Assembly: GCA_033675265.1 (NCBI GenBank)
Contig: JAUJYZ010000584.1
Coordinates: forward strand, 394,501-458,500
DNA: 64,000 nt
Reading direction: 5' to 3'
Source: Actinostola sp. cb2023
Lineage: Eukaryota; Cnidaria; Anthozoa; Actiniaria; Actinostolidae
Of this stretch, positions 12,201 through 22,966 are shown piece after piece. The notes below the pieces were generated by a model. It did no database searches. It saw only the letters and a list, made by a program, of their open reading frames with translations, and was not told the DNA's origin. Position 1 is the stretch's first letter; each line of letters starts with the position of its first letter. The translations under genes were made by a program, and so were the position numbers.

Positions 12201-14859
12201 GTTGACTGCATTTATCTCTATTCTGTATTACTTTTTTGTAATTCAACAGATGCAGACAACATACCTCATTCAAGCCCAATACATGCAGATACAGTTTGGT
12301 ATACATTTTCCTGCAGCCTCATTATCCATCTTTGACATAGTCGGCGTCCTTATTCTTATTCCATTCATGGACAAAGTTGTATACCCATTACTGCGCTACA
12401 TTGGATTTCACTTCACTCCACTCCGGCGTATTGGTGTAGGGATGCTGTTCGCAGCTTCTTCTGTTGCAGTTGCTGGTTGGATTGAAATCGAAAGAAGAAA
12501 TACTGTAAAACGTGGTGATTTTCACTATCAAACGTTGTTCAATAAAAACTTTACGGCCTCTAATATGCCCATTTTCTACCAGGTGCCACAGTTTCTTCTC
12601 ATTGGAACTAGTGAGGTGTTTACGAGCATTACAGGTTTGTTTAAGTTTAACCTGAGTATCAGGCTTTTTTGGTGGAGGAGAGAAAAAGAAAGGGGGGAGA
12701 ATCATCACCATCAGCATCGCCATCAGCATGAGAACTGTCACAGTGACCGATGTCTTCATTACCATCATCACTATCAACCCCCTCCCTCACACACCACCAC
12801 CACGGCCTTGACAGACGGCCTTGACAGACAGCCTTGACAGACGCCCTTGACAGATTTCCTTGACAGACTGGCTTGACAGATAGCATTGACAGATGGCCTT
12901 GACAGACGGTATTGACAGACTGCCTTGACAGACGGCATTGACAGATTGCCTTGACAGACTGCCTTGACAGACGGCATTGACAGACTGCCTTAATTTTGAC
13001 AGACGGCCTTGACAGACGGCCTTGACAGACGGCCTTGACAGATGACCTTGACAGACGACATTGACAGACTGCCTTGACAGACGGCCTTGACAGATGGCCT
13101 TGACAGACTGCCTTGACAGACGGCATTGACAGACTGCCTTAATTTTGACAGACGGCCTTGACAGATGGCCTTGACAGACAGCATTGACAGACTGCCTTGA
13201 CAGACGGCATTGACAGACGGCCTTGACAGATGGCCTTGACAGACTGCCTTGACAGACGGCCTTTGACAGACTGCCTTAATTTTGACAGACGGCCTTGACA
13301 GATGGCCTTGACAGACAGCCTTTGACAGACAGCATTGACAGACGGACCTTGACAGATGGCTTTGACAGACGGCCTTGACAGACGCCTTGACAGACAGGCC
13401 TTGACAGACGGCCTTGACAGACGGCCTTGACAGATGGCCTTGACAGACGGCCTTGATGGCCTTGACAGATGGCCTTGACAGATGGCACTTGACAGACGGC
13501 CTTGACAGACGGCCTTGACAGACGGCCTTGACAGACGGCCTTGACAGACGGCCTTGACAGACGCCTTGACAGACAGACTTGACAGACTGGCCTTGACAGA
13601 CGGCCTTGACAGATGGCCTTGACAGATGCCTTGACAGATGGCCTTGACAGACTGCCTTGACAGACTGCCTTGACAGACGGCCTTTGACAGACGGCAGATT
13701 GACAGACTTGACATTGACAGACTGCCTTGACAGACTGCCTTGACAGACACTGCCTTGACAGCCTTGACAGACTGCCTTGACAGATGGCCTTGACAGACTG
13801 CCTTGACAGACTGCCTTGACAGACGCCATTGACAGATGGCCTTGACAGACTGCCTTGACAGACTGCCTGCCTTGACAGACCTTGCCTTGACAGACGGCCT
13901 TGACAGACTGCCTTGACAGACAGCCTTGGCCTTGACAGACTGCCTTGACAGACTGCCTTGACAGATGGCATTGACAGACTTGGCATTGACAGACGGCCTT
14001 GACAGACGGCCTTGACAGACTGCCTTGACAGACTGCCTTGACAGACGGCCTGCCTTGACAGATGGCATTGACAGACGGCCTTGACAGACTGCCTTGCCTT
14101 GACAGACTGCCTTGACAGACTGCCTTGACAGATGGCATTGACAGACGGCCTTGACAGACTGCCTTGACAGACTGCCTTGACAGACTGCCAGACGGCCTTG
14201 ACAGATGGCATTGACAGACGGCATTGACAGACGGCCTTGACAGACGACAGCCTTGACAGACGGCCTTGACAGACGACCTTAACAGACAGCCTTGACAGAC
14301 GGCCTTGACAGACGGCCTTAACAGACTGCCTTGACAGACTGCCTTGACAGATGGCATTGCGGCATTGACAGACAGCATTGACAGACGGCCTTGACAGACG
14401 ACATTGACAGACTGCCGGTTTTGCATGACTTCTACTGCCGGCGCCTCAAATATATTTATGGAACACGTACAATCAACTTGAGTGATTTTAATATTGCTTT
14501 CTTTTTCAGGTCTTGAGTTTGCATATTCTCAAGCTCCACGTTGTCTACAGGGTCTTGTCATGGGGATATTCCTTGTAACATCTGGATTTGGAAATTATCT
14601 GTCCAGTGCCTTGGCAAATATCGTCAGTTATGTTGATCCCAAGTGGTATCCTGCCAACAACCCTAATGAAGGCCATTTTGAATACTATTTCTTCCTGTTG
14701 GCAGGAATGATGTTTGTGAATTTTCTAATCTTTGTGATACTGGCGCGTAATTATAAATATGTGGATCGTAGGCAAAGAGGGGCTTCACAGGCTAGTAGTA
14801 GTGCTGGTCCACGATGGGAACGGAGTAGCACACAGTCATTACATTCAAATGATCCCTAA
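9295..14859 (+). CDS. SLC15/POT-family proton-coupled oligopeptide transporter
   Basis: Four exons are supported: 9295-9535, 10989-11698, 12250-12634 and 14510-14859, each with plausible GT/AG borders. The joined protein would be about 560 residues, close to the family size. Exon 1 has a soluble N-terminus with a dileucine-like motif (DLLPLI) and the family motif ELCERLTFYGI. Exon 2 has GGWLADRYLGRF (POT signature) and several hydrophobic helices. Exon 3 has further helices and FLLIGTSEVF, and exon 4 completes the second family motif (GLEFAYSQAP) and the last membrane segments before a Ser-rich tail. The family imports di/tripeptides (and histidine in SLC15A3/4) with protons. The dileucine motif suggests a lysosomal SLC15A4-like member, which is inference. 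A small exon between 1 and 2 may be missed. Confidence 0.85.
9545..9691. mobile_element. Inverted-repeat MITE with internal TGATCAAAA hairpin (family of five)
   Basis: The ends GTACAATTGAAGGG and CCCCTTCAATTGGTAC are inverted, and the interior pairs TCTGATCAAAATCTAAATTC with its complement. Related copies, full or partial, lie at about 15119-15205, 15590-15683, 16030-16173 and 16735-16822, and a fragment is at 40545. This copy lies at the start of transporter intron 1. Confidence 0.8.
9739..9896. mobile_element. Pogo/Tigger-like MITE
   Basis: It begins CAGTAGAACCC and ends GGGTTCTACTG, with internal repeats of TATCTCGAAC and the inverted GTTCGAGATA. CAGTAGAACC-type ends with ATCTCGA repeats are typical of pogo/Tigger derivatives. 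TA precedes the left end. The right flank is AT, so the duplication is imperfect. Confidence 0.75.
9900..10988. other. Remainder of transporter intron 1
   Basis: Non-coding sequence with degenerate copies of the CCTTTTAGGG-type motif (10003-10090, 10423, 10471). An inverted pair about 60 bp apart (AACCCCCCTTTTCCC near 10115, GGAAAAGGGGGACTGTTCAC near 10201) forms a short hairpin element. No additional exon is convincing. Confidence 0.45.
11755..12078. repeat. Polypyrimidine (CTTCTC/CCTTCC) low-complexity tract
   Basis: About 300 bases of C and T only, dominated by CTTCTCTTCCCTTCTC variants, in transporter intron 2. It lengthens a false open frame reading out of exon 2. Confidence 0.9.
12803..14415. 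repeat. 14-bp minisatellite (GCCTTGACAGACGG), about 1.6 kb
   Basis: More than one hundred degenerate units of GCCTTGACAGACGG, with GACTGCC, GATGGCC and GCATTGACAG variants and occasional shortened units, fill most of transporter intron 3 (12635-14509). Higher-order blocks ending CTGCCTTAATTTTGACAG recur at 12980, 13133 and 13269. Minus-strand frames of up to 478 codons are made only of the repeat and are not genes. Confidence 0.95.
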
Positions 14860-16029
14860 ATCTTGCATAATTAAAAGACCCAGTGTCCGAGCCCATAATG
14901 ATGCCTTGCGTGCACAAACTATTTTCGTGGGCAACGACAATCGAAATTTGAAACACTTTAATTCAGATCAGAAGAAAATCTGAACAACTTAATGTCGGTT
15001 TGATCAACCATCCTTGACCAAAAAACAACACTGTTTATTTTAAAGTCTGCATGTACATGTATATTGTAGTGTTAACAGGGGTATCAAAACATCGGTGCGT
15101 AAAGGACACGGGGTCTTTAAAATATGATCTCTGATCAAAATTTAAATTCTCCTTCCAACTCTTTGCATTCCAAAGGAGAATTTGGATTTTGATCATAAAT
15201 CACTTAATATACTCTTAAGTTTGTTATATTTTTATATTATTTTTCAATTGCTCAGATAGTTTGTACTTTTAATATTATATTAGTTAGACAATCCAAAACA
15301 TTTTAAATATATAAATATGTATGTAATGTATTAAATAATAGGAATATAGAGGTCTACTTCATTTTCGTATGAGTGGGAAACCTATGGCTTGGTGTTAGGG
15401 TTACAGTACGGAATCGAAGACATCTATTCAATGAATCACAGTGCGCAAAATCATTGCTGAACCAATCAAAATGCTTAGACACGGTACAGTCACGGTACGG
15501 TACCGTCACCGCATGACACAAACTGTACTGTAACTACTTCCCACTCATACGAAAACGAATTTATGTACGCAACTAGTCATAGAAGAGACTTAAGGGGTCC
15601 ATGCAAAAACAGCATGGAGAGGAGAATTTGGATTTTGATCACACGTCACTTACAAAGTTCTTGCATGGACTGCTTCAATTGCAACGGCATGCGACATGAA
15701 TTGGATGGCATGAGCTCAAAAGTCTAGCCTCCTCCACAGGTAACTTTTTATTTGGAAAAATCAAAAAAATTGGGCTTCCTGTGGTAACAAATACGCAGGA
15801 AAGAGACTAGGAAGGAAACTTATTTTTGCCACAGGAATCCCAATTTTTCCAAATAAAGATGACTTTAGATGACACAGGTAACCCAACACGAACACAGGAA
15901 GCCCAAAACTAGTGTTGAGCTCAGCAATAATCCTTCACACAAGGGTCATTTTAAAAATGGCCATTACAAAAGCATTTTAAAAATGGTTATTAATAATACT
16001 GTAGGAGGGGGTAGAGAATAAAATGCAAG

Positions 16030-16173
16030 AATTGAAGGGTTTCCAGCAAGAACGGAGTAAGTGACTTGTGATCAAAACCCAAATTCTCCTTTGAAGTTCA
16101 AAGAATCTTGAGGAGAATTTAGATTTTGATCACAAGTCACTTATGTTATTCTTGCAGGGAGTCCTTCAATTAT
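16030..16173. mobile_element. Second full copy of the TGATCAAAA hairpin MITE
   Basis: It has inverted ends (ATTGAAGGGTTTCCAGCAAG at the left) and the same internal hairpin as the copy at 9545. Confidence 0.75.
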
Positions 16174-16375
16174 TAATTTTTCACAAAGTTGAAATGTTTT
16201 TTTTTAGAGAATAAAATACAAGAATCATTTTATTTTTTCAAAAAGTTGAAATTTTTTTTTTTTATTATTTCTGTTTATAATACTAGCACATGTAAATTGT
16301 TAAAGTTTACATTTCTTTAATATACATAATACATTTGTACATGTATCATTACTTGATACACTATTATACTATATA

Positions 16376-16632
16376 CAGTCATTCTCAAAAAGGTTGTCCA
16401 GATGAAAAGACTACAATACTACAATAAAGTCACGTGATTCATTATGTTTTCAATTTCTGCGCGCGGAACTGCGAGTTGATACCAGCGCCATTACATTCAG
16501 TTCTCACAATGCCGTGTACTTTTGCATCTCAAATTGAAATTCTACGTGAGGAAATTGAATACATAGTGAATCACGTGACTTTATTGTAGTATTGTAGTCT
16601 TTTCATGTGGACAACCTTTTTGAGAATGACTG
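16376..16632. mobile_element. 257-bp TA-flanked Tc1/mariner-type MITE
   Basis: CAGTCATTCTCAAAAAGGTT at the left is complemented at the right, with TA at 16374-16375 and 16633-16634. The arms extend about 60 bp inward, into a segment containing AATAAAGTCACGTGA. Confidence 0.85.
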
Positions 16633-16922
16633 TATGTAAATAAACAGCATCAGATGCAGTTTTGTTGGTTGGTTTGGTTGATGTTAGTAAGATATCCTTG
16701 TAGCTGCCCTGTATTTTCTCTGCAAGAATATATTCTAAGTGATCACTGATCAAAAACTAAATTCTCGTCTAGAGTCTTTGATTTCCAAAAGAGAATTTAG
16801 ATCTGGATCACAAGTCACTTGGTAGACTTTTCATTCTCAGTGCAATGTGAACAAGTGCATAGTTCTGTTGCCTTTATAATTACCGGTAACCAACCGGTAA
16901 CCTCCTTAACCAACTAGTTTTG

Positions 16923-17350
16923 CAGGGTTCACACGGTCATGGAAAGTCATGGAATTTAGAAAATCATTTTCCAGGCCTGGAAAAGTCATAGAATTATTAT
17001 TTATTATTTCACAAAAATGTCAAAAGTCATGGAAAAGTCATGAAATTTTGTTACCTTTACAAAAAATGTTCAGAAGATTATAGTTATCAAGGTTAAATAT
17101 TATTTGTAAACTAGCTAGGTAGCTGTAAAACAAATGTGTACACTTTTCAGAGTAATTAAACCATATGTCCATGAATTTCTGTTAAAGTTAGAGGAGACGT
17201 CACAGCTTCGGTGGTGTAATCTGTGTCTTGTTACTATTACATTGTGTAGTTAGTATTTCTTAAATTTAGGTCATGGATTTATGGGCCAGGTCATGGAAAA
17301 GCCATGGAAAAGTCATGGAATTTTATTGTGGACATTCCGTGTGAACCCTG
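16923..17350. mobile_element. 428-bp element with CAGGGTTCACACGG ends
   Basis: The left end CAGGGTTCACACGG and right end CCGTGTGAACCCTG are perfect inverted repeats. The interior repeats the motif AAAGTCATGGAA at both sides. Short CAGGG ends fit hAT-type non-autonomous elements. I could not find a clean 8-bp duplication. Confidence 0.7.
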
Positions 17351-18021
17351 TAATTATTGGGCATAATGTTCCCGTGTCATTCCCTTGAGTATTAGATTCT
17401 TTGCTTGAGAGACATCCATATTTACATGTATGTCTCTTCTCAAGTGTAACCGATAGAGGAAGAAATAGAATAGTTTCACTTTAACCCGTGAAACAAAATC
17501 TATTAGACAGTTACAATGTAATGTTTAATAGTGAAATAGAAACAAAAGAAAACAATGGAATTAGGGTCTACTAAGTCTATTACAGCTCTAACTTCTATTT
17601 CACGTTAAGTGAAATCACTCTAATACTCCGAGGAATGACACGTGGTCTGAAATGGGAAAACTTGTCCATACGCCCAAGCTAAAAGTGTCTATCAGTTTCT
17701 AACATAATGAGACACAATTCTATTCTATTTTCAAGTCGAGACAGAAGTAATATTCTTTCTAGTGCATTGGGGAACAGACAAAGGTGACTGTCTGCAAAGA
17801 GATACAGAACAACCTTCCCCCCCTCCCCCCGAAAATGTCTGAACGAACCATTAATTTGCAAACAATAGTGACAGCCAATGCCTACAGCTCAATAAATTTA
17901 CATTCAGATTGCCATTAGAAAAGGTATGATAATGTTGGCTTCTGCATGTACATCTGTCTTCTGTGCTCTGGTTTTTCTGTAGGTCTATTGATCACCAGGG
18001 GGGGACTTGCCTCTGTGAAGC

Positions 18022-18026
18022 CAAGG
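18022..18026 (+). repeat. Left target-site duplication CAAGG of the viral element
   Basis: CAAGG directly precedes AGTAGATGTG, the first bases of the left terminal repeat. The same five bases directly follow the right terminal repeat at 38160-38164. Confidence 0.8.
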
Positions 18027-18112
18027 AGTAGATGTGAAAGGCCGGTTTAAACGCAAGTCCAATTTTAAATCCCGGTAGCCCCTCTTTGACCTTTTGAGAT
18101 TTCACATCTACT
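18027..18112 (+). repeat. Subterminal 13-bp inverted motif, left tip
   Basis: AGTAGATGTGAAA at 18027-18039 is repeated inverted (TTTCACATCTACT) at 18100-18112, so the terminal 86 bases can fold into a stem with a 60-base loop. The same arrangement exists at the other tip. It could be a recombinase recognition site or a relic of a hairpin telomere. Confidence 0.8.
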
Positions 18113-18186
18113 ATGGTGGGTGTAAAAAAAGGGGCGGAGATGATGCGTTGGGGGATAGTATTTGAGAAGATAAATCTTAGGGGTAT

Positions 18187-18402
18187 ATGGGGAAGCTTAC
18201 GACGCAAGAGCTTTCTGCGGCGAAAGGTTTTCTATGCGAGAAGTGTAAACGAGTTTTTAAATCAAAAGGAGGATTAAGCCTGCATATTAGCAAAAGGCAA
18301 ATGCCATGCGATCAGGAATACAAATGTTTTAATTGTGATTTTAAAACATTCGACTGCAATAAAATATTTTGGCATTCAAGGAATGGGGCATGCTTCCAGT
18401 GA
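18187..18402 (+). CDS. Small C2HC zinc-finger protein encoded in the left terminal repeat
   Basis: This 71-residue protein contains two fingers: C-x2-C-x12-H-x7-C (from FLCEKCKRVF) and C-x2-C-x12-H-x5-C (from YKCFNCDFKTF). The first, with GGLSLHI, resembles C2H2-type DNA-binding fingers found in viral and retroelement proteins. It ends four bases before the stop of the convergent gene at 18407. An identical copy is in the right terminal repeat at 37784-37999, and both are intact. Partner and function are unknown. Its position next to the element tip would suit a terminus-binding role, but that is speculation. Confidence 0.65.
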   Translation: MGKLTTQELSAAKGFLCEKCKRVFKSKGGLSLHISKRQMPCDQEYKCFNCDFKTFDCNKIFWHSRNGACFQ

Positions 18403-18406
18403 AATT

Positions 18407-19690
18407 CTATTGGAACAGAGCCCATGCAACTCCGGCGACAACTATTGTTATTACCATTAGATTTGCTTCATGGCCTTTTGAAGGGGGTGTCTCTTGTGCT
18501 GCAGATATATTTTTTTTTATGGGTGGTGGCGGCGGTGGTATTGTTGGAGATTGATGAACAACTTTTGAAACCCATTTATTCTGAGGATCAACTGATTTTA
18601 TTTCGTTGTTAATATTATTTATGCCGAATTGCATAGTGTCCGTCGCGCGCTGCAGTTTATTATTATATCCGGCAACTGAATGAGCGTTTACTATTAGATT
18701 TGACGGCAACAGCCAGCATCCAGGCGAGATGGCTAAATCTAGTTTTACTTTATTCACTGCCATTTGGTATCTTTGGATGCTTTTAGAGATGTCTTTTTCA
18801 ATGATAGCGCTTTCGAATAATTTTAAGAAAACATCTTGTGTTTCTCTTGAGGGGCCAAAATTATCTACGATGCTAGATCGCGTGTTTACTTGTGCTCCTA
18901 AGATGCAATAGACGAAAGCTTCTATGCTTTGATTCAATCGACTCATTCCTGCTCTTGTTATGCCAATGCTTTTTGCTGGTATGAACCAATTGTATTGTCT
19001 TCTGCTCTGGTGGGTGCTTTTATAGTAACCAGTGAGGGAATCTTTATAAGAAGTGTAATGGAAGCTAAATACGTCAGACGATTGTCCTTTGAATCTGAAG
19101 TCAGGGTTTTTTACGCCAAACTCATTGCACAACCTTGTAAAAGAGCTTTTATTGTATCGAGTGCCGTCCCAAACAAAAGTATTACCCCATGGCAACGGCA
19201 CTTCCAAATCGTTTAAAATGCGCCTTATGGTAAAAATGACGTGGAATCTTAAGATAGCGCCTATTTGTGATGAAGTCAGAAGGTCGTTGCCAATGCCGCA
19301 GCCGCTGGTAGCAGCCCAAACGGCAAAATTAAGCTGTTGCGACCAATATGTCATGTTGGGTTCTTCAATCCATGAGGAATATTCGCTTACAGTTTGAACC
19401 GTGGGCGGTGTTAATTGAAAAACATCAGGCGGCACAACAGTAAAGTTTTTAGTAGGAGTCACATATTTTCAAAGGGTGATTAATATCAAATGATGGAGTA
19501 TCGTCTACGCTTATTGCAGGTATAGGATATGTTTTATTTGTTAAAAGTAAAGAGGCGGGGAATCTTCCTCCCAGATAATCGTGTATGTTTTCAGATGTGG
19601 AGTTTCACCTTCCCATGAAGGGAATTTGTAAACTTCTACGAGTTTTCCATTTTTAAAAGGATCATAGTCGTCGCCATTAAATAAAAACTT
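18407..19690 (-). pseudogene. Unidentified viral protein with Pro-rich stretch and C-terminal membrane segment (disrupted)
   Basis: The main open part is 18407-19462 (351 codons from a GTG). It has a conserved-looking core (FAVWAATSGCGIG, RFHVIFTIRRIL, FVWDGTRYNKSSF), a PPPPPPP run and a hydrophobic tail (LMVITIVVAGVAWAL). Upstream to about 19690, protein-like sequence continues in other frames (for example VEVYKFPSWEGE and YLGGRFPASLLL). The original protein was therefore longer, and at least two frameshifts interrupt it. I do not recognise the family; a virion membrane or capsid-associated protein is a guess. The part inside the repeat is copied at 29957-30775 and 36869-37572, where the N-terminus is replaced by other sequence. 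Confidence 0.6.
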
Positions 19691-21961
19691 GCGGATTTAC
19701 CATATCTATCTCTGATCTGGTATTTTAAAACTCCTAAAAACGAAGAGGTAGTTTGGGAAACTCAAAAAATATTGGTTGAGTCGGCCGAGCTGGATGACCG
19801 TTTAATTGGCGGAAAGATCATTCCCCCTCTTGGCATGGGGACTCTTTAATACTATGAGTATTTACAAAAAAATGTCCTTGTTTTGGGGGACGAATCTATA
19901 AAACCCATTCTAGAATCTATGGATTCTGAAAGCAGTGGGATGTTGCATATGGTAGGTAGCGGCGGAAGAGGATCTTATTCTAATTTGCTGCACATTAAAG
20001 GAGGCATTGGTCAAGTTATTATGGACCAGGAAAGACTTAAAGAAAACTTTAGCTACAACAGGACCTGCGCGTACTATCCTAGATTTGACATTTCCCGCAA
20101 ATGCGCAGGGATTTATATCTAGTTCTTATCTGCTCAATCCGTCAGGACAAGATTGTTACAAAGGTATGATTGTATGCCGGCGTGATTTCATTGCCAAATC
20201 GCAAGACACGGCCACTTCTGGCCATGCTAATCGTAAATCCGCCAATGCGTTACAAAATAATTTGGTGAAATATTTACGTGAAGTGGCTATGGATAATAGG
20301 TTGATTCAGACTATTTATGGCCACGACGGATTTAACACTCAAGCATCCTTTGTTTACAAACATGATTTATTCCAATCCGACGCCAACTTTCAAAAGAAAT
20401 ACGATACTAATTTTGACTGGCAAATAATAAAAGATTTAAGAGAAAATTTACTTGACGGATTAGAGTGGTTAGAAAATTGTACTCTAAACAAATTAACCAA
20501 AGAAAGATTTCTACTGCCCGTCGATATTCAAGGAATAATACCAAAATGGAAATATACAGATAAGACTTCTTATACCGACAAAGTAAAATACTGCCGTCAG
20601 TGGTTAACAGATTTACCATACATTTATTTGAACGATGATTTACGTGACGAAAAATATCCTATCCCCGATCGGCTGAAGACGGCCATTAAGTGGTTGGAAT
20701 TATCTATACGGCTGACTTTATCAAAAGCTTTGTTGGAATCTTTACCCATGGATGCTATTCACTATGTACTGGATACAGTACGCCAAAAAACAATAGATGG
20801 TTTAGCAGAGTATGGCATTTCTATTGGAATTTTAGCCGCGCAGTATCTATCCGAGCCGCTAACGCAATACATGTTAGATTCACATCATCGTTCTGTCTCC
20901 ACAGGAACAACAATTTCCGGAACAACCTTTAGACCTTTAGAAATATTCGACTTTCAGATCAATAAGATGGAAAAAGATCCAGAGATGATTGTCTTCTTTG
21001 ATAAAATATGACGAAAATGCTGCCCAAAAAATAGCCGCTTCTTTAGAATATATAAAGTTAGATGTTTTCACTAACGTCGTGGTATTTGTATTATGAAATA
21101 GAAGAAAATAAAAATGATGTGGTTTGGCTTAAAAAATTTAAAGAACTCAATCCTAATTTAATCCCGTCGACTTTAACCCCTTGGTGTCTTCGTATTTCAT
21201 TGAACCGGTGGTTGCTGATCAACAAAGATGTTGATGTAGAAATGATAATTGATAAAATACGTCGTACAAAAAGTCAAATCTTTGTTGCGCACACCACCGA
21301 ATTAGACGATGAAATAATATTAAGAATTTATCCCACAGTGGATTTGGGCGAAGAATATGTAGAATTTATTAAAGAAATTCTATCAATTAAAATACGAGGT
21401 GTTGAAGGAATAACTAGCTCTATGTTGTCCTATGCTATTAGGCATGTTAGACATTCTGATGGCGCATTTAAACAAATTAAAGTGCCAATTATAAAAATAA
21501 GAGGTACCAATCTACGTGGTGTATCCACCCAAAAGGGGATAGATCCGGATTCTATGGTTAGTTCTTCTATTCGTGATGTTTACGAAACTTATGGTATTGA
21601 GGCAACTAAAATACAAATCTCTAACGAAATTCATAGATTTATGGGCGAGTCCGCTCCCCATCCCAAACATTGTATGGTTTATGCCGATACCATGGCCTAT
21701 ACAGGAAAAATTACACCCATTAACTTTGATGGCATAAATAAGAGAGCCTGAGAATGTATTACTAAGGTTGGGGGATTCTCCCAAAAGAATTTTGGTTACT
21801 GCGGCCAGGAAACACACTTCGGCAAAAATTATGGGACTCAGCCCTTCTTTGATAATGGGATGCTCACCTAAAATAGGAACTTTATTTCACAACCTCATTG
21901 TCAACACCGACTTTATCAAAAAGAATTATGTTAGTCCAGTGGATGTTATTGATATGTTTTA
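19690..21961 (+). pseudogene. RNA polymerase largest subunit RPB1, C-terminal half (asfarvirus NP1450L-like)
   Basis: About 750 codons spread over at least three frames. The funnel region appears first (MVGSGGRGSYSN, then NAQGFISSSYLLNP and YGHDGFNTQASF). The bridge-helix/trigger-loop region follows (GILAAQYLSEPLTQYMLDSH, SVSTGTTISG), the clearest match, with wording specific to the ASFV-like lineage. The C-terminus follows at 21062-21750 and 21768-21961 (VTAARKHTSAKIMGLSPSL). Breaks are an in-frame TAA at 19847-19849 and frameshifts near 20050, 21010-21060 and 21750. The N-terminal half with the catalytic NADFDGD motif is absent. In the family this subunit forms the active site of the virion-packaged transcriptase. 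The 5' truncation abuts the disrupted gene on the opposite strand. Confidence 0.9.
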
Positions 21962-22816
21962 ATTGTCCACAAACTCTTCTTCTGAGTCTGAGTCTGAATC
22001 ATCTTCCATTATCTGTTCAGGCGTATGACCCGTTTTTTCCACCGGACCAATAATAAGACTTTGTATTTTGTGCCCAGCAGAAATACCTACAGATGTAATA
22101 GCTATTCTGCCGACGGCCGCAACTCCGCTAAGTATTTGTCCCTGCTTCACAAAGTTAAAGAAGGTTTCTTTAAGAATATCTTCTTTAATGGGTTCAAATA
22201 TATTATCGTAATGATAGAAGAAGGAACATTTAGCTTTGTTGCTTTCTCTGTCCCACGGAAATGTAAGCCTCAAGATGGGATTGGGAAGTTTTTTTTCCTT
22301 GTGCGGACTTTTAGAACTAAAATGTGTTTGGATGGGTGAATGTATATTAATATTATCACAAATAATAGAATCTGGTTTTTTCTTTTTATCTCTTGTTTGG
22401 CATATATCTTTTCTGTCTATAGCATCTTCCAGTTCTGCATTGATGTATTCCCATATCTGTTCAGACATAGCAAATAAATCGGATGGATCGCTGGGAGCCG
22501 CCCCCACCGAATTGAGATCGTTGTCAAAGTAAGCACATCGCCATTTTTGTATTCCTATGGTGGGCGGATATTTTGCCCGCTCTGTTCCGGGGTCCGGCCG
22601 CGAACTGCAATTTCTTTCTGTTTTAAATCGGTATTTTAAAGGCGCACCCAATTCCGTAAATATAACATTTAAAAAGGAATACTTATCTCCGCCATCTTGT
22701 TTTTTCCAATCTATTTCTATAACATTTTCTATTCCCTCATCGTAAAATTTTTTTACTAATCTTTTACATGTTGGTGGGGTTTTGTTTTTTCTTATGGGCA
22801 TTTTATTATAATTCAA
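21959..22816 (-). CDS. Possible ssDNA-binding protein, CP312R-like
   Basis: An intact 285-residue frame, convergent with and overlapping the RPB1 3' end by three bases. It has a basic N-terminus, a central LPNPILRLTFPWD segment, and an acidic tail (DDSDSDSEEEF) such as many ssDNA-binding proteins carry. The LPNPI-R block and overall length remind me of ASFV CP312R, an ssDNA-binding protein, but the match is from memory of the pattern and is weak. It is one of the few unbroken single-copy genes. Otherwise it should be read as a hypothetical viral protein. Confidence 0.45.
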   Translation of the reverse strand: MNYNKMPIRKNKTPPTCKRLVKKFYDEGIENVIEIDWKKQDGGDKYSFLNVIFTELGAPLKYRFKTERNCSSRPDPGTERAKYPPTIGIQKWRCAYFDNDLNSVGAAPSDPSDLFAMSEQIWEYINAELEDAIDRKDICQTRDKKKKPDSIICDNINIHSPIQTHFSSKSPHKEKKLPNPILRLTFPWDRESNKAKCSFFYHYDNIFEPIKEDILKETFFNFVKQGQILSGVAAVGRIAITSVGISAGHKIQSLIIGPVEKTGHTPEQIMEDDSDSDSEEEFVDN

Positions 22817-22966
22817 TTTTTTCTTTTGGCGTTGTTAAAACGGCAAAAATTTTATAAAGGAAAATTACCATTATTATGAGTATTATTAATTGTACTGCTT
22901 GTACTGCTCTAGTGATGTAAACATTGCTACGAAATCCGGTAAACGGAGTTTTACCGTCCATTATAT

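Larger units (their letters stand above)
14860..18021. other. Intergenic region holding several inverted-repeat elements
   Basis: No gene is visible. Besides the elements listed separately, it has an inverted pair at 15357-15382 and 15534-15560 around CGTATGAGTGGGAA, a family with relatives at 49018-49216 and 60393-60512. It also has a hairpin at 17371-17645 whose ends are CCGTGTCATTCCC and GGAATGACACG, and T-rich runs at 16199-16262. Confidence 0.5.
18027..19317 (+). repeat. Left terminal inverted repeat (1,291 bp)
   Basis: It matches the reverse complement of 36869-38159 with few differences. One is a base substitution pair near 18403-18411, and another is an A/T indel near 18443. The match ends after GGTAGCAGCC at 19317. 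It contains the whole C2HC finger gene and most of the convergent structural-protein-like gene. A third partial copy lies at 29957-30777. Confidence 0.9.

Noticed and set aside
10883..12205. Single 440-codon transporter exon
   Set aside because: The frame reads through a clear splice donor at 11699 into a polypyrimidine tract. Only 10989-11698 matches the family.
12803..14415. TTGACA as repeated bacterial -35 promoter elements
   Set aside because: It is part of the minisatellite unit inside an animal intron.
12990..14426. Minus-strand frames of 311-478 codons
   Set aside because: They consist only of the 14-bp minisatellite read in three frames and have no link to exons.
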